The notes: generated from the letters alone by a model not told the origin. A stretch of 64,000 nt of DNA from Siphonodentalium dalli (GCA_032622095.1 CP136063.1:84981980-85045979), one strand, 5' to 3'. Shown: positions 10,681-23,330, counted from the stretch's first letter. Program-made: numbers and translations.

Positions 10681-11560
10681 GAGGTGTTAGCATAAGCATA
10701 GACTGTCAGTGAGAGGTACTACTCTATAGATGTCACCCACGGTCAAGTGGTCCTGCTAATTTGCTATGATGCTGTTGATCCTGCTGAATCGCTATGATGC
10801 TGGTAAGTCAAACTGATGAAAAGTACCGTTATATTTTCTAAAGTTGTAATTTTCGCGGTGTTTGGCTAATACGAGCGATTTGAGAAAAAGCTAGTGTCTG
10901 TATGAAACATTTTTAGAACACATATATATATTTCTCCCAAACCCCTGGACCGAGTTCAACTAAATTTATTGTCGTGACTCGGGTACCCTGACGGAGGATG
11001 TTATAACGGAGTTAGTTTTTCAAAATTATGATTAAAACAAAATGTATTAAATGTTTTTTTTTTTTTTTTTTTTTAAATAAAAATGTTTAAGCGATCAAAC
11101 GATTAACAGGGACCGTCTCTAACTAATGGCTCTGTTTAAGATCAAATGTTTGTGAAGCGCACGATTGGGCAGCTAAAGTATATGGACAGCAACCTCTTCC
11201 GACGCTAAATAAAGGCTCCCGAAACTAGCAATATATATACTAAGCGAGCAGAGTCACGCGTTGCCCACAAGATATCAAACAAAGTTTGTTTAATTTCGTA
11301 CCTTATAGGTTTGGAAAGTCCCACTCTAATCAAAGAACTATTTCGCGCAATGGTGTGCTTCGGCTCTCCTGTTATTTTCTCAACATAAAGTTTAAACACA
11401 CATGGACAGGAACACGAATGCAAACATCATTCAACTCAAACACAAGAGTTTATTGGTTGCCATTTTGCTGAGAAGCATGCGAAAATCGCCAAAAAGACCT
11501 ACATTTCTAATCTCCGTTCTGTCAATAAATATTTAGTGAGGGAATTCTTCTCAAAGCCAA
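10681..11560. other. Unassigned, no gene seen
   Basis: Contains the near-duplicate GCTATGATGCTGTTGATCC / GCTATGATGCTGG at about 10763-10803 and poly-T at about 11056-11074. Open frames here have no recognisable content. Confidence 0.5.
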
Positions 11561-11563
11561 GCC

Positions 11564-12040
11564 TGAGTTTAGTGTGCCATCATTTGCAGAATAAGGTCCC
11601 CAGAGTGTGAATTTAGTGACGCTAACCCGCATATCGGGCTAGCATCACTAAATTCACACTCTGGGAACCTAATTCTGCTTATGCCTCATCTTCTCTGGAA
11701 AGTTTCTTTATTATCAAATTTCTATAGAAACTTTTTCACATAGATGCCATTTCTTTTTTAGTTTAGTTTCTCTATATCCCCAAATTGGCAGATGACACAT
11801 TGCATAATCGAGGTTCCCAATGGGTGTACATCACAATATTCACCATTTGGGAACTTCAATCTGAGTCTATCTCTCCCATAGCAGATGAGGCCATGCAGAA
11901 TGGCCCCCCCCCACCAAATTTAAATTCCATAAGCGCTTTGAGCAAGCATGAGTTTAGTGTGCCTGTCATGTGCGGAATGAGGTCCACATAGGGTGAATTA
12001 AGTGATGCTATCCCGAATAGCACTTATGGAATTTGAATTT
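11564..12040. repeat. Relative of the 7.2-kb hairpin element
   Basis: Hairpin 11586-11678 has arms starting GCAGAATAAGGTCCCCAGAG. The word GAGTTTAGTGTGCC occurs at both ends in the same orientation. At 11908-12039 a second foldback pairs CCAAATTTAAATTCCATAAG with its complement and contains a truncated hairpin arm. Confidence 0.65.
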
Positions 12041-12900
12041 GGAGGGGATATGGTTCACCACATACAGCCGGTTGCGGGTTCAGAAAGGAAGTGTGTACAT
12101 GTGTGTCTGTTGTATGCGCTCTATATGGTTTACTCCAATCTAATGATAACGACGCCGTATCTTTGAGAACGATCGCGATGTCGTGGTTGGCGGGATGCAG
12201 CACATGATAGATACGTGTTCGTTCAAACAAAGCTATGTTCACACACCTCATAAATTCCATGTAATCCGACCTAGATGACATGTGTGGGAGAAAGTATTTC
12301 GGGTGAGCTAACCCCGGTGTGCTGGAAAGGGCACCTTTTTTTTTAGCTTTTACTGCTAAATAAACAAGAATAAAAGAAGCATTTTTAATAGATTTCTTCC
12401 TGTTCATTTTCCGTCGCTGGACTCCAGAATGAGGGTGTGTTTATCACCCTGGAAACACTGTATGTTGATGGTAGTTGCGTGTCCCAGTCGATGTTGCTGC
12501 CTCGTCGGTGACTGTGATGGTGGTGGACTCCATTTAAATGGTACCAGGAGGCCCGGGCGCTCCATATGAATGGCTGACGTGATGGTGTATAGCCAAAGTC
12601 CAAGGAGAAGAAGGCAGGTTGGAAGTCGTCCGGATGTCCTGGTAACTTTAGTCCAGTAAAGATGTCCTAGATGTGTGCATATTGTGAGGCGAGATTTATT
12701 AACGTAGAAGTTTATATTTAAAACTTCTCACCAGCCACGCACCGACATGCTATATATATGATACGGTGTAATGGGAGTTCGTGTCATATATGGTAGTTTA
12801 ACATCATTTATACCACGATCGCCTATCTTACTATACAAATAAAGCCATCTGTTTAAATTCTACATTTAATCAACACCTGTTGATTAAACGTGCCTACTGT
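12041..12900. other. Unassigned, no gene seen
   Basis: Minus-strand open frames of 127 and 72 codons lie here but are proline/histidine-rich, with no family motif. A poly-T run lies at about 12335. Confidence 0.45.
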
Positions 12901-12904
12901 TGAT

Positions 12905-13072
12905 TAAACTTCGCAGAGTGGATTAAACTTTCACCATACAATTTGAACGGAAAAGTATTTATCCATCGCATTGTAACGATCGTGGCATAAACTTCGCAGA
13001 GTGGATTAAACTTGCTCCATACAATTTGAACGGAAAAGTGTTTATCCATCGCATTGTAAAGATCGTGGTGTA
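12905..13072. repeat. 83-bp tandem duplication
   Basis: TAAACTTCGCAGAGTGGATT recurs at 12905 and 12988, followed in both by CCATACAATTTGAACGG and ATCCATCGCATTGTAA. A GATTAAAC word is repeated just upstream. Confidence 0.85.
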
Positions 13073-13811
13073 AATCACCAATCCCACTCGTGGATTAAAT
13101 TTGTTAATCAGAAACACTATGCGTTTATTCTATATTTCATTAATGAGTTGAACGAAGGAGAGTTTGTTATCAATACCATATATAAACAGTAAGTCTTTCT
13201 CTCAAAAAGAATTTGAATTGTTTTCCCCTAAGCATCTCGCATGTAGTAGTCTCTAAATGGTGTGCCATAAATTCAATACCTGTTATTAAGTGGTACTGAA
13301 TTTGAGTGGCCTTTGTCGGTATTAAATTTGTATGTAACCTTACTTATTAATCCCATTGTTACAATCGTTCCCTGATTTTTGGTAAAGCACGCCAATTCCC
13401 CAAGGCTGGCGAAGGAATAGTTCAGTGATTATCCCATTGTTCGGCACACACAACTCATAACAAACAAATCCCGCTGGCGCTTCAAAGTGGGACCAGTCCG
13501 TGTTTTTTCGGACATATCTATTCACATTCAACGGCGATCAGTTCATGTTATTCACGTTGTTGGGCGTGACTAACCGGATATTGTGTCCAATCGCGGCCAG
13601 CGCACGGATTGTGCGTCCTGGTCAAAACACGCTCAATGGCACATTTCCAGTTGGTTGTATTATGTGGGATCAAATGTGCTCTAAGTCGGTCAGAGCACGC
13701 AAATAGTTCTTTATCAGAATAATTTCTCGTCTTCGACTCGATTGATTCTGGTAAAGAACAATTCTTGTGCTCTAACCCTTACTTATAGGCAATCAGATAA
13801 ATAAAATTATC
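13073..13811. other. Unassigned, no gene seen
   Basis: Short opposing open frames at about 13340-13706 overlap each other and have no recognisable motif. Confidence 0.45.
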
Positions 13812-13876
13812 GTGTATTGGCTATAGGGCATATAAATAATGATCGTGATGTATTGGCTATAGGGCATATAAATGCT
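13812..13876. repeat. Short tandem duplication
   Basis: GTATTGGCTATAGGGCATAT occurs twice, about 41 bp apart. Confidence 0.85.
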
Positions 13877-13889
13877 GGAAGTGTATGCA

Positions 13890-14260
13890 ATATCGCAAAT
13901 TAGATCATGTTACGAATCTCTACTCTGGCTATGCCCGAAGAGATCATCTTCCACCCGTTTTAAACATGAGAACTTTTTGATGGTATGACCTGACGGGGAG
14001 TTGTATAACATTGATGAAACAGCGCAAAGAATATATTTCTCTGTTCGTTAGTATAGAGGGTGGTCTCAGTTGATATTTTGTTACCTTTTTGAGTCGATAT
14101 ATAGAAATTCCATGATTGTATGGGATGAAAATCGAAATCGGATCAATAGCGTCACCTAAATCATGCAATCTTTAGCTGGGATCTTCGCTTACTGTGGAAT
14201 ACATTAGTAAGGAACGGGTATTAACTAAAATATATACCTGCACTGGTTTTTCAATGTTAA
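13890..14260. repeat. Dispersed repeat shared with 46.15-46.52 kb
   Basis: Both copies hold, in order and same orientation, CTCTGGCTAT, AACTTTTTGATG, CTGACGGGGA, AATATATTTCT and GTCGATAT. The family is not recognised. The minus-strand frames in both copies are short and not convincingly alike as protein. Confidence 0.6.
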
Positions 14261-14735
14261 AAACTTACCTATCAGAACATCAAAAGATTACCAGGAGAGT
14301 ATAGGCGGGGGTGGGTGGTGGAGTCAGCAGCTCGGCTTACACAATTTTTCCCGACCCCGCAAATTTTTTCCTGGAGTAATTTTTCTTCAAAATAATAGGA
14401 CAAAAGGTTTTATGAATGCTTCTATTATGTAGTAGGTATGAACTTAACTCTTGGTAGGGGGGCTTGAGTTCACCATGAGTTAATGATGAGGGATGACACA
14501 AATGGGTAATAAAAAAGGTCAGCTTGATAAATGTTTTCATCAAGGATCTATCAGTACAAATTGACATGGAAAGGCTCAAATTTAAATAGTTATATTAAAA
14601 ATCATTTATTTAACCTGATATAAATGAAAACATAACACAATAATAGTTTCTTCAAATAAATGTAAACTTTTCAAAAAACCATAATAAAATAAAACACAAA
14701 CTTCAACCGATTTCAACAATATTCAGAATATGAGC
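14261..14735. other. Unassigned, no gene seen
   Basis: AT-rich with no repeat structure that I could link to another part of the window. Confidence 0.45.
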
Positions 14736-14737
14736 CT

Positions 14738-15130
14738 GGGATTACCTCTGGATGGGAGCTGTCAAATTTTAATGATTGTCGATGAAAAACATGGCCGCCG
14801 GCAGCCATCTTAGAATTTACTCTTTGCATCACTAAATACTTTAGCACACCATGCAGATCTTATCCCTCATCCGATCATCACCAAACTCCATATGAATCTT
14901 CGGTGTAACCTCTCGATGAGTGCTTACCATTTTTTCATAATTCTGTAAAACATGGCTGCCAGCGGCCATCTTGGATTTTACTCTTTGTATGATTAAATCC
15001 TTTAGCAGGTCACATTTATCATCCAATCGTCACCAAACTTCATATGGATCTTCGGGGTTACCTCTAGATGGGAACCTCCCTTTTCCGCCCAAAATTCGTT
15101 TAAAACAAACATGGCCGCCATCAGCATAGA
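14738..15130. repeat. Three direct repeats of ~150-165 bp
   Basis: Words for TTACCTCTRGATGGGA, ACATGGCCGCC or ATGGCTGCC, TTTACTCTTTG and CACCAAACTYCATATG recur with a spacing of about 150-165 bp. Each unit has a GC-rich GGCCGCC/GGCGGCC-like core. A related word (AAGATGGCCGCTGGCAGCC) is at about 57484. Confidence 0.75.
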
Positions 15131-15527
15131 TCGGATAAAATCAGGAAAACTGAGTAAATAGTCATTTGAAGCAGATTTAAGGAGGTGGGCCCCTATCTCA
15201 GGATCAGACAAAAATAAAATTAGGGGGTGGTGGATACCCAGAGGGCGGGAAAAAATTTGCGCCTGGTGTCCGGAATTTTTTTTCCTGACCCTACCCCCCC
15301 CCCCCCACCCTACATGTGCAGAAAAAAATAACTGTAGGTCAATTGGCATGATATATTTCGAAATAGAACTTCTTATTTTTAATGGTCGAATGGCCTAGCC
15401 ACACTTGAAAACTCCAAATTGAATTAGATAACATTCTGAACAATACATTATTATAGGACAAATGAAAAGTGTGTTCATGACATTGGAATTACATTCCAAC
15501 CCACACGTCATGTCTTTGAATGTTATC
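15131..15527. other. Unassigned, with a long C run
   Basis: A poly-C tract at about 15294-15306 in an otherwise ordinary stretch. Confidence 0.5.
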
Positions 15528-15715
15528 TATCGGAAGAAAGCCAGGAAACTGGATGGGGAAAACGCGAGCAGACGTCACAAAATCTAGATTGTCGAGCATC
15601 AGTCAGCTTCATTTCGTCAAACAATTTCCTCTAGTATCTAAATATGGTTATGTATATAGTCGAAACCATGGAAACAGACGTCACGAAATCTGGATTATTC
15701 AGATGAACCTTAGTT
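15528..15715. repeat. Diverged relative of the 2.16-kb tandem-unit tail
   Basis: CGGAAGAAAGCCA, CTTCATTTCGTCAAACAATT, TTTCCTCYAGT and GAAACCA occur in the same order as at about 49147-49300 in the tandem units. It also has an internal repeat, CAGACGTCACRAAATCT. Confidence 0.65.
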
Positions 15716-18282
15716 TCTTTTAACCTTGGTTTTGATTAACCTTTCCATACTAAGGGTGGATACACACATACATGCAATCTCTGGAAATGTCGTGTATTTG
15801 TCGTTTTACATGGATGATACAGATAATGTAATATGTATCCGCTGACTGCCAAATCGTTGCGGCTATGTTTGACCACAATGAGCCAAGCTCGGAACGCGCA
15901 GAGAGCCGTTGACTGAACGAAGTCGTCAGGCCGCTTAAAATAATTGTTCGCACGATAACCCAAATGTTGGACTTTCTGTTTAAATCATTGTCAGTCTTCT
16001 CTTGATTTTTATACCAGTGCTGGCCCCAGGATTTCCCCAACGCATGGGCGGGCTATGATACCCACCAGGGGGGGGGGCTATATTATCCTGGAAGCCACCG
16101 GACTGACCATTGCATATTTCATCGACGGGTGGGGTGGGGGCATGCAGCACCCTGAGTCCTTACCCCCCTCCCCCCACACCACCCACGAAGCCACTCCTGA
16201 TTTATAAATATTGTAGTTGACATTCATTTCTGTCGTGTCTGTGATTAATCTAATATTCAGCAATTTATGCTATTCATATAATTATGAACATAGTATTACA
16301 GCTTTAAATTTGAGAGTACAGAAGGTAGTGTTGCTGTGTGTCTTCATTCGGGGAAAAGGGTTGTCTAGCTCTACGAGTTCCCAACTACGTCACCTTTCCT
16401 CTCTGTTATATATGAATACGAAAAATTAACAACTATGGAATATTTAAGTTTAACATATTGTACGTTCATGCCCAGATAATCCCGGCTGATACATTCAACT
16501 AAATCCTTTAGTTATTCGAAGCTTTCGAAAGCCAACCCCTCCCCCAATCATGGATTATGGTCCAAAATATTATAATTCAAGCGCGTACAAGCTAAAATTG
16601 TGACAGTTAGGAACTTGTTCAACCTTTGGTTTGAGAACCATATACTGTTATGTAAATTATGGGTGAAAAATGGGGGGGGGGTGTCACTCTTTTTACTTTC
16701 AGCGCTGTACCTGCATTAACTTTTTGGCGCTGTAATGGATATTTGCATGGGAATCCCAATTGAATGTTATCACATGAGCTCGCTCTGAAACTATTCGAGG
16801 AATCTCAACGAACCGGTACTGTCTGTCTTAATTTTCCAATGCCTGTTATTCAAGGCATGAGAGCACCATATCAGATTTTTAATGGGACATTAAACACTCG
16901 TGTATCACAATCGCCCTAAAAGACCTTCAAATTCTGCACATTTTATTTTTATTTTGGATGACCCTGAAATTACGAGAAACAAATCAAGTATAAAATCGAC
17001 GGACTCAAATCCACTTTTCGAAATGAATTAAAACTCGTGAAAAACAACAACAGATATCAGACAGGATTTATTCAATTCGGCACCCATGAAAGAATTTATG
17101 ACTGGCCTGAAATTTCTTGATAGCAGTTAGTTTGATAATGGCTTATAACTGCTCACTTGTCTCGCCTGTTGAAATTGCCAGATCGCGCACAGGCGACTAA
17201 TGCTATCAATGATTGGTGTGACCATGTAAAATACATGGATTTTACATACAGATATTACATGCATGTGTGTATACACCCTTAATGCATCATAGGTGCGTAG
17301 TTATCCAATAGGACATGTTCAGATAATACGTTCAATATACGACCTTATTTTATCTAGATATTTCGTTCAACAAATAGGACTCCTTCTGCAGTTTTATTTA
17401 TCTGTCGTCAGGGGTTTATAGAAAGTGCGATACACCCCCAACTGGGAAATTGCCGCAACATAAATATCGTATTTAGTATCTAGACCGACAGTAAAGGTAT
17501 CAGTTTGTTATTCAAAAATCATACATTCACTGTCGCTTACTTCCGGTAAAATCACCGAGTAATAAATAGTAAACTAATATCAATCTTGACCAATGCTGAT
17601 GATTTATTCTCATAATTCGCATGAACATAGAGAAGTACAGAGAAAGAAGTATTTACAAAAGAATATATATATACATTATATACATATATCCGGTGCTAAG
17701 GCGATATCTATATACTAATATGTGAATATACTAATGTATGTTGTTATCGTGTTTCATTTGGCTCTGTACTTAACGTGGTATGAATTTGTCCGGTACGAAA
17801 GTGTTAGTACTGCTTCCTGAAACAGATGGTTCTATGTATAATTGCTTACACTCATTTTAACGGTAAATAGTCGGTAATATAGCATTAGTAATTTGACAGA
17901 GTCTTTCTGATGACAGATATAGTTACATAGTGTGTTTGTCATAGCTAATTAGGAGTGACAATATTAACATAAAATATTAACATAAAATGATAAAAGAGAC
18001 TTGTTTAAACTGAAATAATGTTATTATTTCGTAAATAATGTTATTATTTCGTGATTAAAATGTCATTTTATTGTTAATTGGGATAGTAAATTTTTATCCG
18101 TTACCATAGTTATTTGTCGTATTTAGTGATAATTTGTGCGAACTATTTTCTTTTCTTTAGCAGGCGACTAATTTTTCGCCATTTGAAAGTGGTTCGTTGG
18201 ATATCAGCTGCCGAACAACAATAATCAATTTTCAACTGAAATTTTGTGTACACTTTGTGAGAAGTTATTTGGCAGTAATTAA
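15716..18282. other. Unassigned, no gene seen
   Basis: Poly-G or poly-C runs at about 16067-16076, 16165-16177 and 16673-16681. Open frames are short, overlap on opposite strands and carry no motif. An ATTATTTCGT duplication lies at about 18020-18055. Confidence 0.45.
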
Positions 18283-20216
18283 GGAATATTAATATCACGG
18301 TGGGGAATCACGTGGTTTCAAGTTGATGAGTACCACGCATTCAAAATGGCGGAATGGTTTTGGCCCCGTGTTTACATTTTGCGTTATTCCGATTGTGTAG
18401 TAGATCTGTCGATCACACCGTGCTACATTTTATGGGCCTAAAGCCATATTATTACGATTCATTATTTGTTATCAAACAAAACCACCCATTGTTACTTTCA
18501 GAAATCACACATTCGATAGCGAAGAAAGAACAAGACTATCTGGGAGGCAAAAGGAAGGCACCGTATCTACCGATCAGAATTAATTCATGATGGGGTGTGT
18601 TGGAGTCCGCTGGGAAAAGGCTCGATGCAACGAACCCAAAATGTTACCCCGCAAGAAGATGGGCCTTCAAGACGAGTGTACGATGGTGTGGCCAATTAAC
18701 AAAACATTAAAACCGTGTTACAACATTCGCTTTTATTCAATTTACAAATAACCAGAAATCTTAAATCCTCGTTCCAGTGGCCACGTGTATGGGCACTGAG
18801 GCCTGACTTCGACCCGAAATTCTCGCCACAGGTGCTACACGACATAACTGACTTGTTCTCAGACATTTCATCTGAAAACTAAAATCACAAATCCTACGTA
18901 AGAATATGTTTGTGACGTTAATTCGTGTTATTTTATGGTCAAAAATTTCTTACGGTCATTACACTCATTACAAAATGGTGATCAACGACCATTACTAGCG
19001 CTGAATTGGCCAGTCACACCTGTTTTTGTGATAAAGGTACCCAGGTTCTGGGTCTGCTGTCGACGGGGTATTTTTGTGTTAGACTGCTGGACAACGTATC
19101 AAAGGATACATTAGTTGATTACATTCTTTCAATTTATAGCAGTTCAAACAATTTAAAACTAAAAGTAACAGCTTAAAACCAAACGAATTTCCAGCAAAGA
19201 TATTTAATTCTCGTTTAATTTGAGATTTGATTAACCTGGGTACCTAATTATTACGATTTTCCCCAACATCGGTACCTTTGTCACAATTTTCAGAAGCTGG
19301 GTACCTTTATCACCAAAAAAAATGAGAGTGACCAATTCAGCATTAATAGCACCAATAACAGATATATAACTTGACCACATGCTTTTTAACCAAACGAATT
19401 TCCATCAAAGATATTTAAATCTCGTTTACTTTGAGATTCGATTTTTCCCAACCTGGGTACCTTTATCACAATTTTCCCCCAACCTGTGTACATTTTATAT
19501 CACATTTTTCAGAACCTGGGTACCTTTTATCACAATTTTCAGAGCCTGGGTACCTTTATCATCAAACAAAAATGAGAGTGACCAATTCAGTATTAATAGC
19601 ACCAGTAGCACATATATAACTTAACCGCATACTTTACATCTAGGGTACACAGTTTCATTTATTACTCCAATTGAACAGTACCGTAGTTTGGCGATATATT
19701 TATATAATCTTCAAGTCGAATCAGTTTATAGCGATTTTTTTTTGTAAATTTCGCTGTAAGCCGGTTGTCTCGTTTGGTATAAAAAGCTACGATTCACAAA
19801 GAAAATACATATTTTAAAAGTAGGGTCAATATATTGCCGACTAAATGTGCTTTCTTTCAATAAACATAACATTAGTAACAATACGTTTGGTCCAAGCAGA
19901 GTAAAAGCATGAAAATAGAAAAATTTCGTGGAATACACCATGTAACACATCGTGGAAAATCCTCCGACTGACAACTTTTGGTCAGAATGTTAGAGCAAAC
20001 AAATGTGAGTTTAGACACACATGAGGTACCAACTTGTTTGAAAATAATGCAGCATATGCTCGTAGCTGCCAAAATACTATGAAATATGTCATACATGTAT
20101 CCTAGTTTATTACCTTTTTCTTCGTTTCTCGTTGTGTTTTCTGTCGCTTCCGCCATTTTGAATGCGTGGTACTCATCAATTCGAAACCACGTGATTTCCC
20201 ACCGTGAATATATTAA
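18283..20216. mobile_element. Segment bounded by ~70-bp inverted repeats
   Basis: The left arm (about 18283-18354; words TCACGGTGGG, ATCACGTGGTTTC, TGATGAGTACCACGCATTCA, AAATGGCGGAA) is mirrored at about 20147-20216. Inward from each arm an ATGGCGGAA start-like word opens a different short frame (plus at 18346, minus at 20156). It could be a 1.9-kb TIR transposon or an inverted duplication of a promoter/first exon. No target duplication was seen. Confidence 0.6.
19180..19625. repeat. GGTACC-containing minisatellite, duplicated
   Basis: Repeats of about 35-37 bp with CCTGGGTACCTTTATCAC and AATTTTC. A larger ~195-bp unit starting AACCAAACGAATTTCC and ending GAGAGTGACCAATTCAG occurs twice (about 19178 and 19390). 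Confidence 0.85.
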
Positions 20217-20590
20217 AATTAATTATCGATATTGTTAATGCATATAATAAATTTTGTGTTTTTTTTTTTTGAGTGACACTCATATTATTTCATTCGTGAC
20301 AAGCAGTGTAAATATAAATTTTCAACTCGCGACCTGTGGTTTCTCATTGAAAATTGGTATTGCCACTGCTATTCACTCGTGAAATAATTATGGTATTCAC
20401 ATAATATCTTTGATGAAGATAGGTACACAAAATATGGTTATCTTCTGGTTATTTCTCCCATTGCATAACTATCAGCTATTATGCTTGAAAACATTTCATT
20501 GTGATGCTTGCTATATGTTGTTGCTATGAATTTATGAATGGTGTTGGGGTGTGATTGTGACCAAGCTCTTCTGAGCTATCAACATGGTTA
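20217..20590. other. Unassigned, no gene seen
   Basis: AT-rich with a poly-T tract at about 20258. Confidence 0.45.
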
Positions 20591-20595
20591 TTTAA

Positions 20596-20960
20596 AGGCC
20601 CATTTAATTTTCGAACCCCCAGATTACATTATATAAAATATATGCCATATTATATACCATTTGAAAGATTTCAGTAAAAAGCAGTATTATTTTCAATGCA
20701 GGGGGAATAACTCTATATATTAAAGATAGAGTTTTCCCCCTTCCATTGAATCTGTTGCATTCTGGGATCCAAAGGGGTGAAGTCATTCTATTATTTCAGT
20801 AGTTTTCTATTTCTCTATGGGCATCTTTTGAGACACAGATGTTTCAATTGGTGATGAATTATAGTATTGTAATCATATTTTATGGCACAGATTGTTATTA
20901 AAACCGTATATCAAGACATTATAAAAAAAATAATCGGTGATTCGAAAATTAAGTGGGCCT
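20596..20960. mobile_element. TTAA-flanked short element, family F4, copy 2
   Basis: 365 bp, ends AGGCCCATTTAATTTTCGA and TCGAAAATTAAGTGGGCCT, flanked by TTAA (20592-20595 and 20961-20964). Shorter than copy 1 through an internal deletion. Confidence 0.8.
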
Positions 20961-21329
20961 TTAAGATTTGTGAAGAATAATTTCAATTATCACAGGTTTA
21001 TCATATTTTAATAAAGACTAGATTCTGGTAGATATAGAAAATTGGACTTGACAAACCATTTCCTGTAACATTCAATTGCATTCAGTTTCATTCCACATCA
21101 ACAGTTGAAACATTGTCCCTAATATGCATATATCTGCATACATCGGTGCATATATGCATATCGGTACAACTGTATGGACAAGGGTGTAATGTTGCAATAT
21201 AACACAACCAGATGGCCAGTTGACAGTTGCCGATTCATGCGAAGAAAGGGTAACATTTGGGATTACACACTTTGTTGTGATGGGTTAACATTTGGACAAG
21301 ATCCCTTAACGTATGAACGCAAATGCAAT

Positions 21330-22478
21330 GAAACCCCCAAAGGTAACCAATTTTGGGTTGGGAGAGCTTAGAAGCCCGTCGAACAGTTAAACGCCTATCC
21401 ACTCTGCATAAGATAGTTAATAAAAAGACCCCTACGTACTTAATAAACCTTTTTGCCTGAACGATTTAAAGACAGGACCGATCGTGAATCAAAATATGCT
21501 AATGACTTCATAACTTTCCGATGTGACTCAGCCAGGTTAGGACGCACATTTTTCCCAGTCTGTACAAAGAACTTGAACTCTATGCAGTTAACAACTCGGA
21601 ATTTACCCACCGATGAGTTTTTGAGGCACCTTAAAAAGTAAACCGCGATGCAATCCCGATGCCGCCGAAGTATTTCACATCTGGTGGGCGATATTTGAAT
21701 ATCATTCACGCTCAAATAAGATGTAGGTGCAGCGGCTTACAGTCAGACAAATTACTTAATCATATCTCCGATTCTAAAGCATGCCCATGTGGAAACCACG
21801 AAGAAAATGCAAATCACTTTTTCTTTGAATGTGACCTTTATGCCGAAAACAGGTTTAGGCTATACAACAGCCTGGTGCGCTATAATAACATCCACTCTTT
21901 AGAAACGCTACTTTTCGGTGACCCTTTACTGTCGTATAAAGAAAATGGTGAAATTTTCAAGGCGGTTCTTGCGAACATTCAAGATACTGGTCGATTTGCT
22001 CGGAACTGATAAGCAATTTTGATTGGTTTTGTATCTCTCACCATCTTTTTGTTCTCAAAACATGTATATGTTATATCCTGTTTGCAAGTCAGTGATTGCA
22101 ATTCGATTGTTTCAATATTTTAGTCTGCTCGTTGCTGAAAATGATGGTGTCTTCTTACTTGGAATCAGTGACTGTCATAACACAACAATAACTCCACGTT
22201 ACTACCGAACTCCGATATATGTACCAATTCACCAATACATCCCGAATTCATTCCGAATTCATCGCACACATATTTCTGTTCTTTTATATATATTGTAAGC
22301 ATGCCTATATATGTGTATTATATTTACTCAATATGCGTTTGCTTGTCATCAATGTGTATTATTGTTCTAGTGTGTTGTATTGGGGAGAGAAGGGGAACTT
22401 TAACTGTTTAGCACTTGTCCTCCAATCCCCTTTGCTTTAATATGTACCTTTTATGTATGAGCAAATAAATATGTTTAA
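21330..22478 (+). mobile_element. 5'-truncated LINE with 3' UTR
   Basis: A coding tail from about 21335 to 22009 is followed by a ~450-bp AT-rich 3' UTR ending with GCAAATAAATATG near 22461-22473. Upstream of about 21330 the coding similarity is lost, consistent with 5' truncation. Orientation is opposite to the LINEs at 1-1308 and 44.4-46.1 kb, and the protein is a different family member. Confidence 0.8.
21342..22009 (+). pseudogene. LINE ORF2 C-terminal pseudogene
   Basis: In order: LGWESLEARRTVKRLSTLHK (about 21350-21410), a common post-RT motif of animal LINEs; then, after a frameshift near 21460, LPERFKDRTDRESKYANDF; then, after a stop and frame change near 21640-21660, KYFTSGGRYLNIIHAQIR and the knuckle CPCGNHEENANHFFFEC, ending at the stop at 22009. 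The catalytic domain is absent, so the copy is dead. The last frame (116 codons) is intact. Family role: replication of the element by target-primed reverse transcription. Confidence 0.85.
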
Positions 22479-22565
22479 ACCAACCAATTTTCTCGAAATT
22501 TGAATCAGTAACTTCAACATTCGGTGCTATTGTAAGATGTATATGCCAAGGCAAAACCTGTTTAA

Positions 22566-23034
22566 CCCTTTCAGTGCCAAGTCCGATTTTTGTATCAACC
22601 GATATACCCTGTGTCAATGCATTCTCTTATATATGCGAGTCGACCATAGGTCGGCTCGCATATTTAAGAGAATACATTGGCCTAACAAATTTTCATCATT
22701 TGTTATTATTTTTTACAATTTTTTATAATTTTAATAATTTTTTCTTATCTCTTTCAGTGCCAGACTTATTTTGTAGGTTTAGTGCCAGGGAATCTTACGT
22801 TTTTCATGGGCATCAAAATTATTACTATGAATACTTGGTGATAGTTTTGAGTTATAACATGCCCCTAAGGTTTTATACCAGTTTGTTTTTAAATTCGCTA
22901 TAGCATGCTTAAGCATACCCAAAAACAATTCAACCCAAAAAAAAAAAATTAACATTTTTTTTTTAATTGTTTTTAGGGCCGATTTTACAGACCGTAAATT
23001 AGGGCCGATGAGATCGGCCCTGGCACTGAAAGGG
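22566..23034. mobile_element. TTAA-flanked short element, family F6, diverged copy
   Basis: 469 bp, termini CCCTTTCAGTGCCA and TGGCACTGAAAGGG, flanked by TTAA at 22562-22565 and 23035-23038. Carries one slightly degenerate copy of the 69-nt hairpin at 22613-22681, then an AT-rich tract and the words GGTTTAGTGCCAGG and AAATTAGGGCCGAT. Confidence 0.85.
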
Positions 23035-23038
23035 TTAA

Positions 23039-23330
23039 ACAGACATACAACTGATTTAAGTTGTTGTATATCCATTATTATATTATTAGCTGTCAATTAT
23101 TGCTAACCATATAGATTTATAAGTATAAATGCACTGCTAAATGTTTGAAAATTGAACAGATATAATCTGGAATTCAACCAGTTATTAAACGAGCAGTAAC
23201 AATAATTGCGGTATACGTCAACAACGACACAGTATAAACTCAGTCCATGCACATTAGGTTTCACTAGGGGAAAAAATCGGGGAAAGCTGATTTTTTTTTC
23301 AGGGATCTATAAGAACATGTTTATGAACAA
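23039..23330. other. Spacer, no gene seen
   Basis: No repeat or motif recognised. Confidence 0.4.

Noticed and set aside
12024-12407. 127-codon minus-strand open frame
   Set aside because: No recognisable motif, no neighbouring support and unremarkable composition; chance is likely.
18354-18590. 78-codon frame inside the left inverted repeat segment
   Set aside because: No family resemblance; start lies just inside the repeat arm, and no matching frame on the other side.
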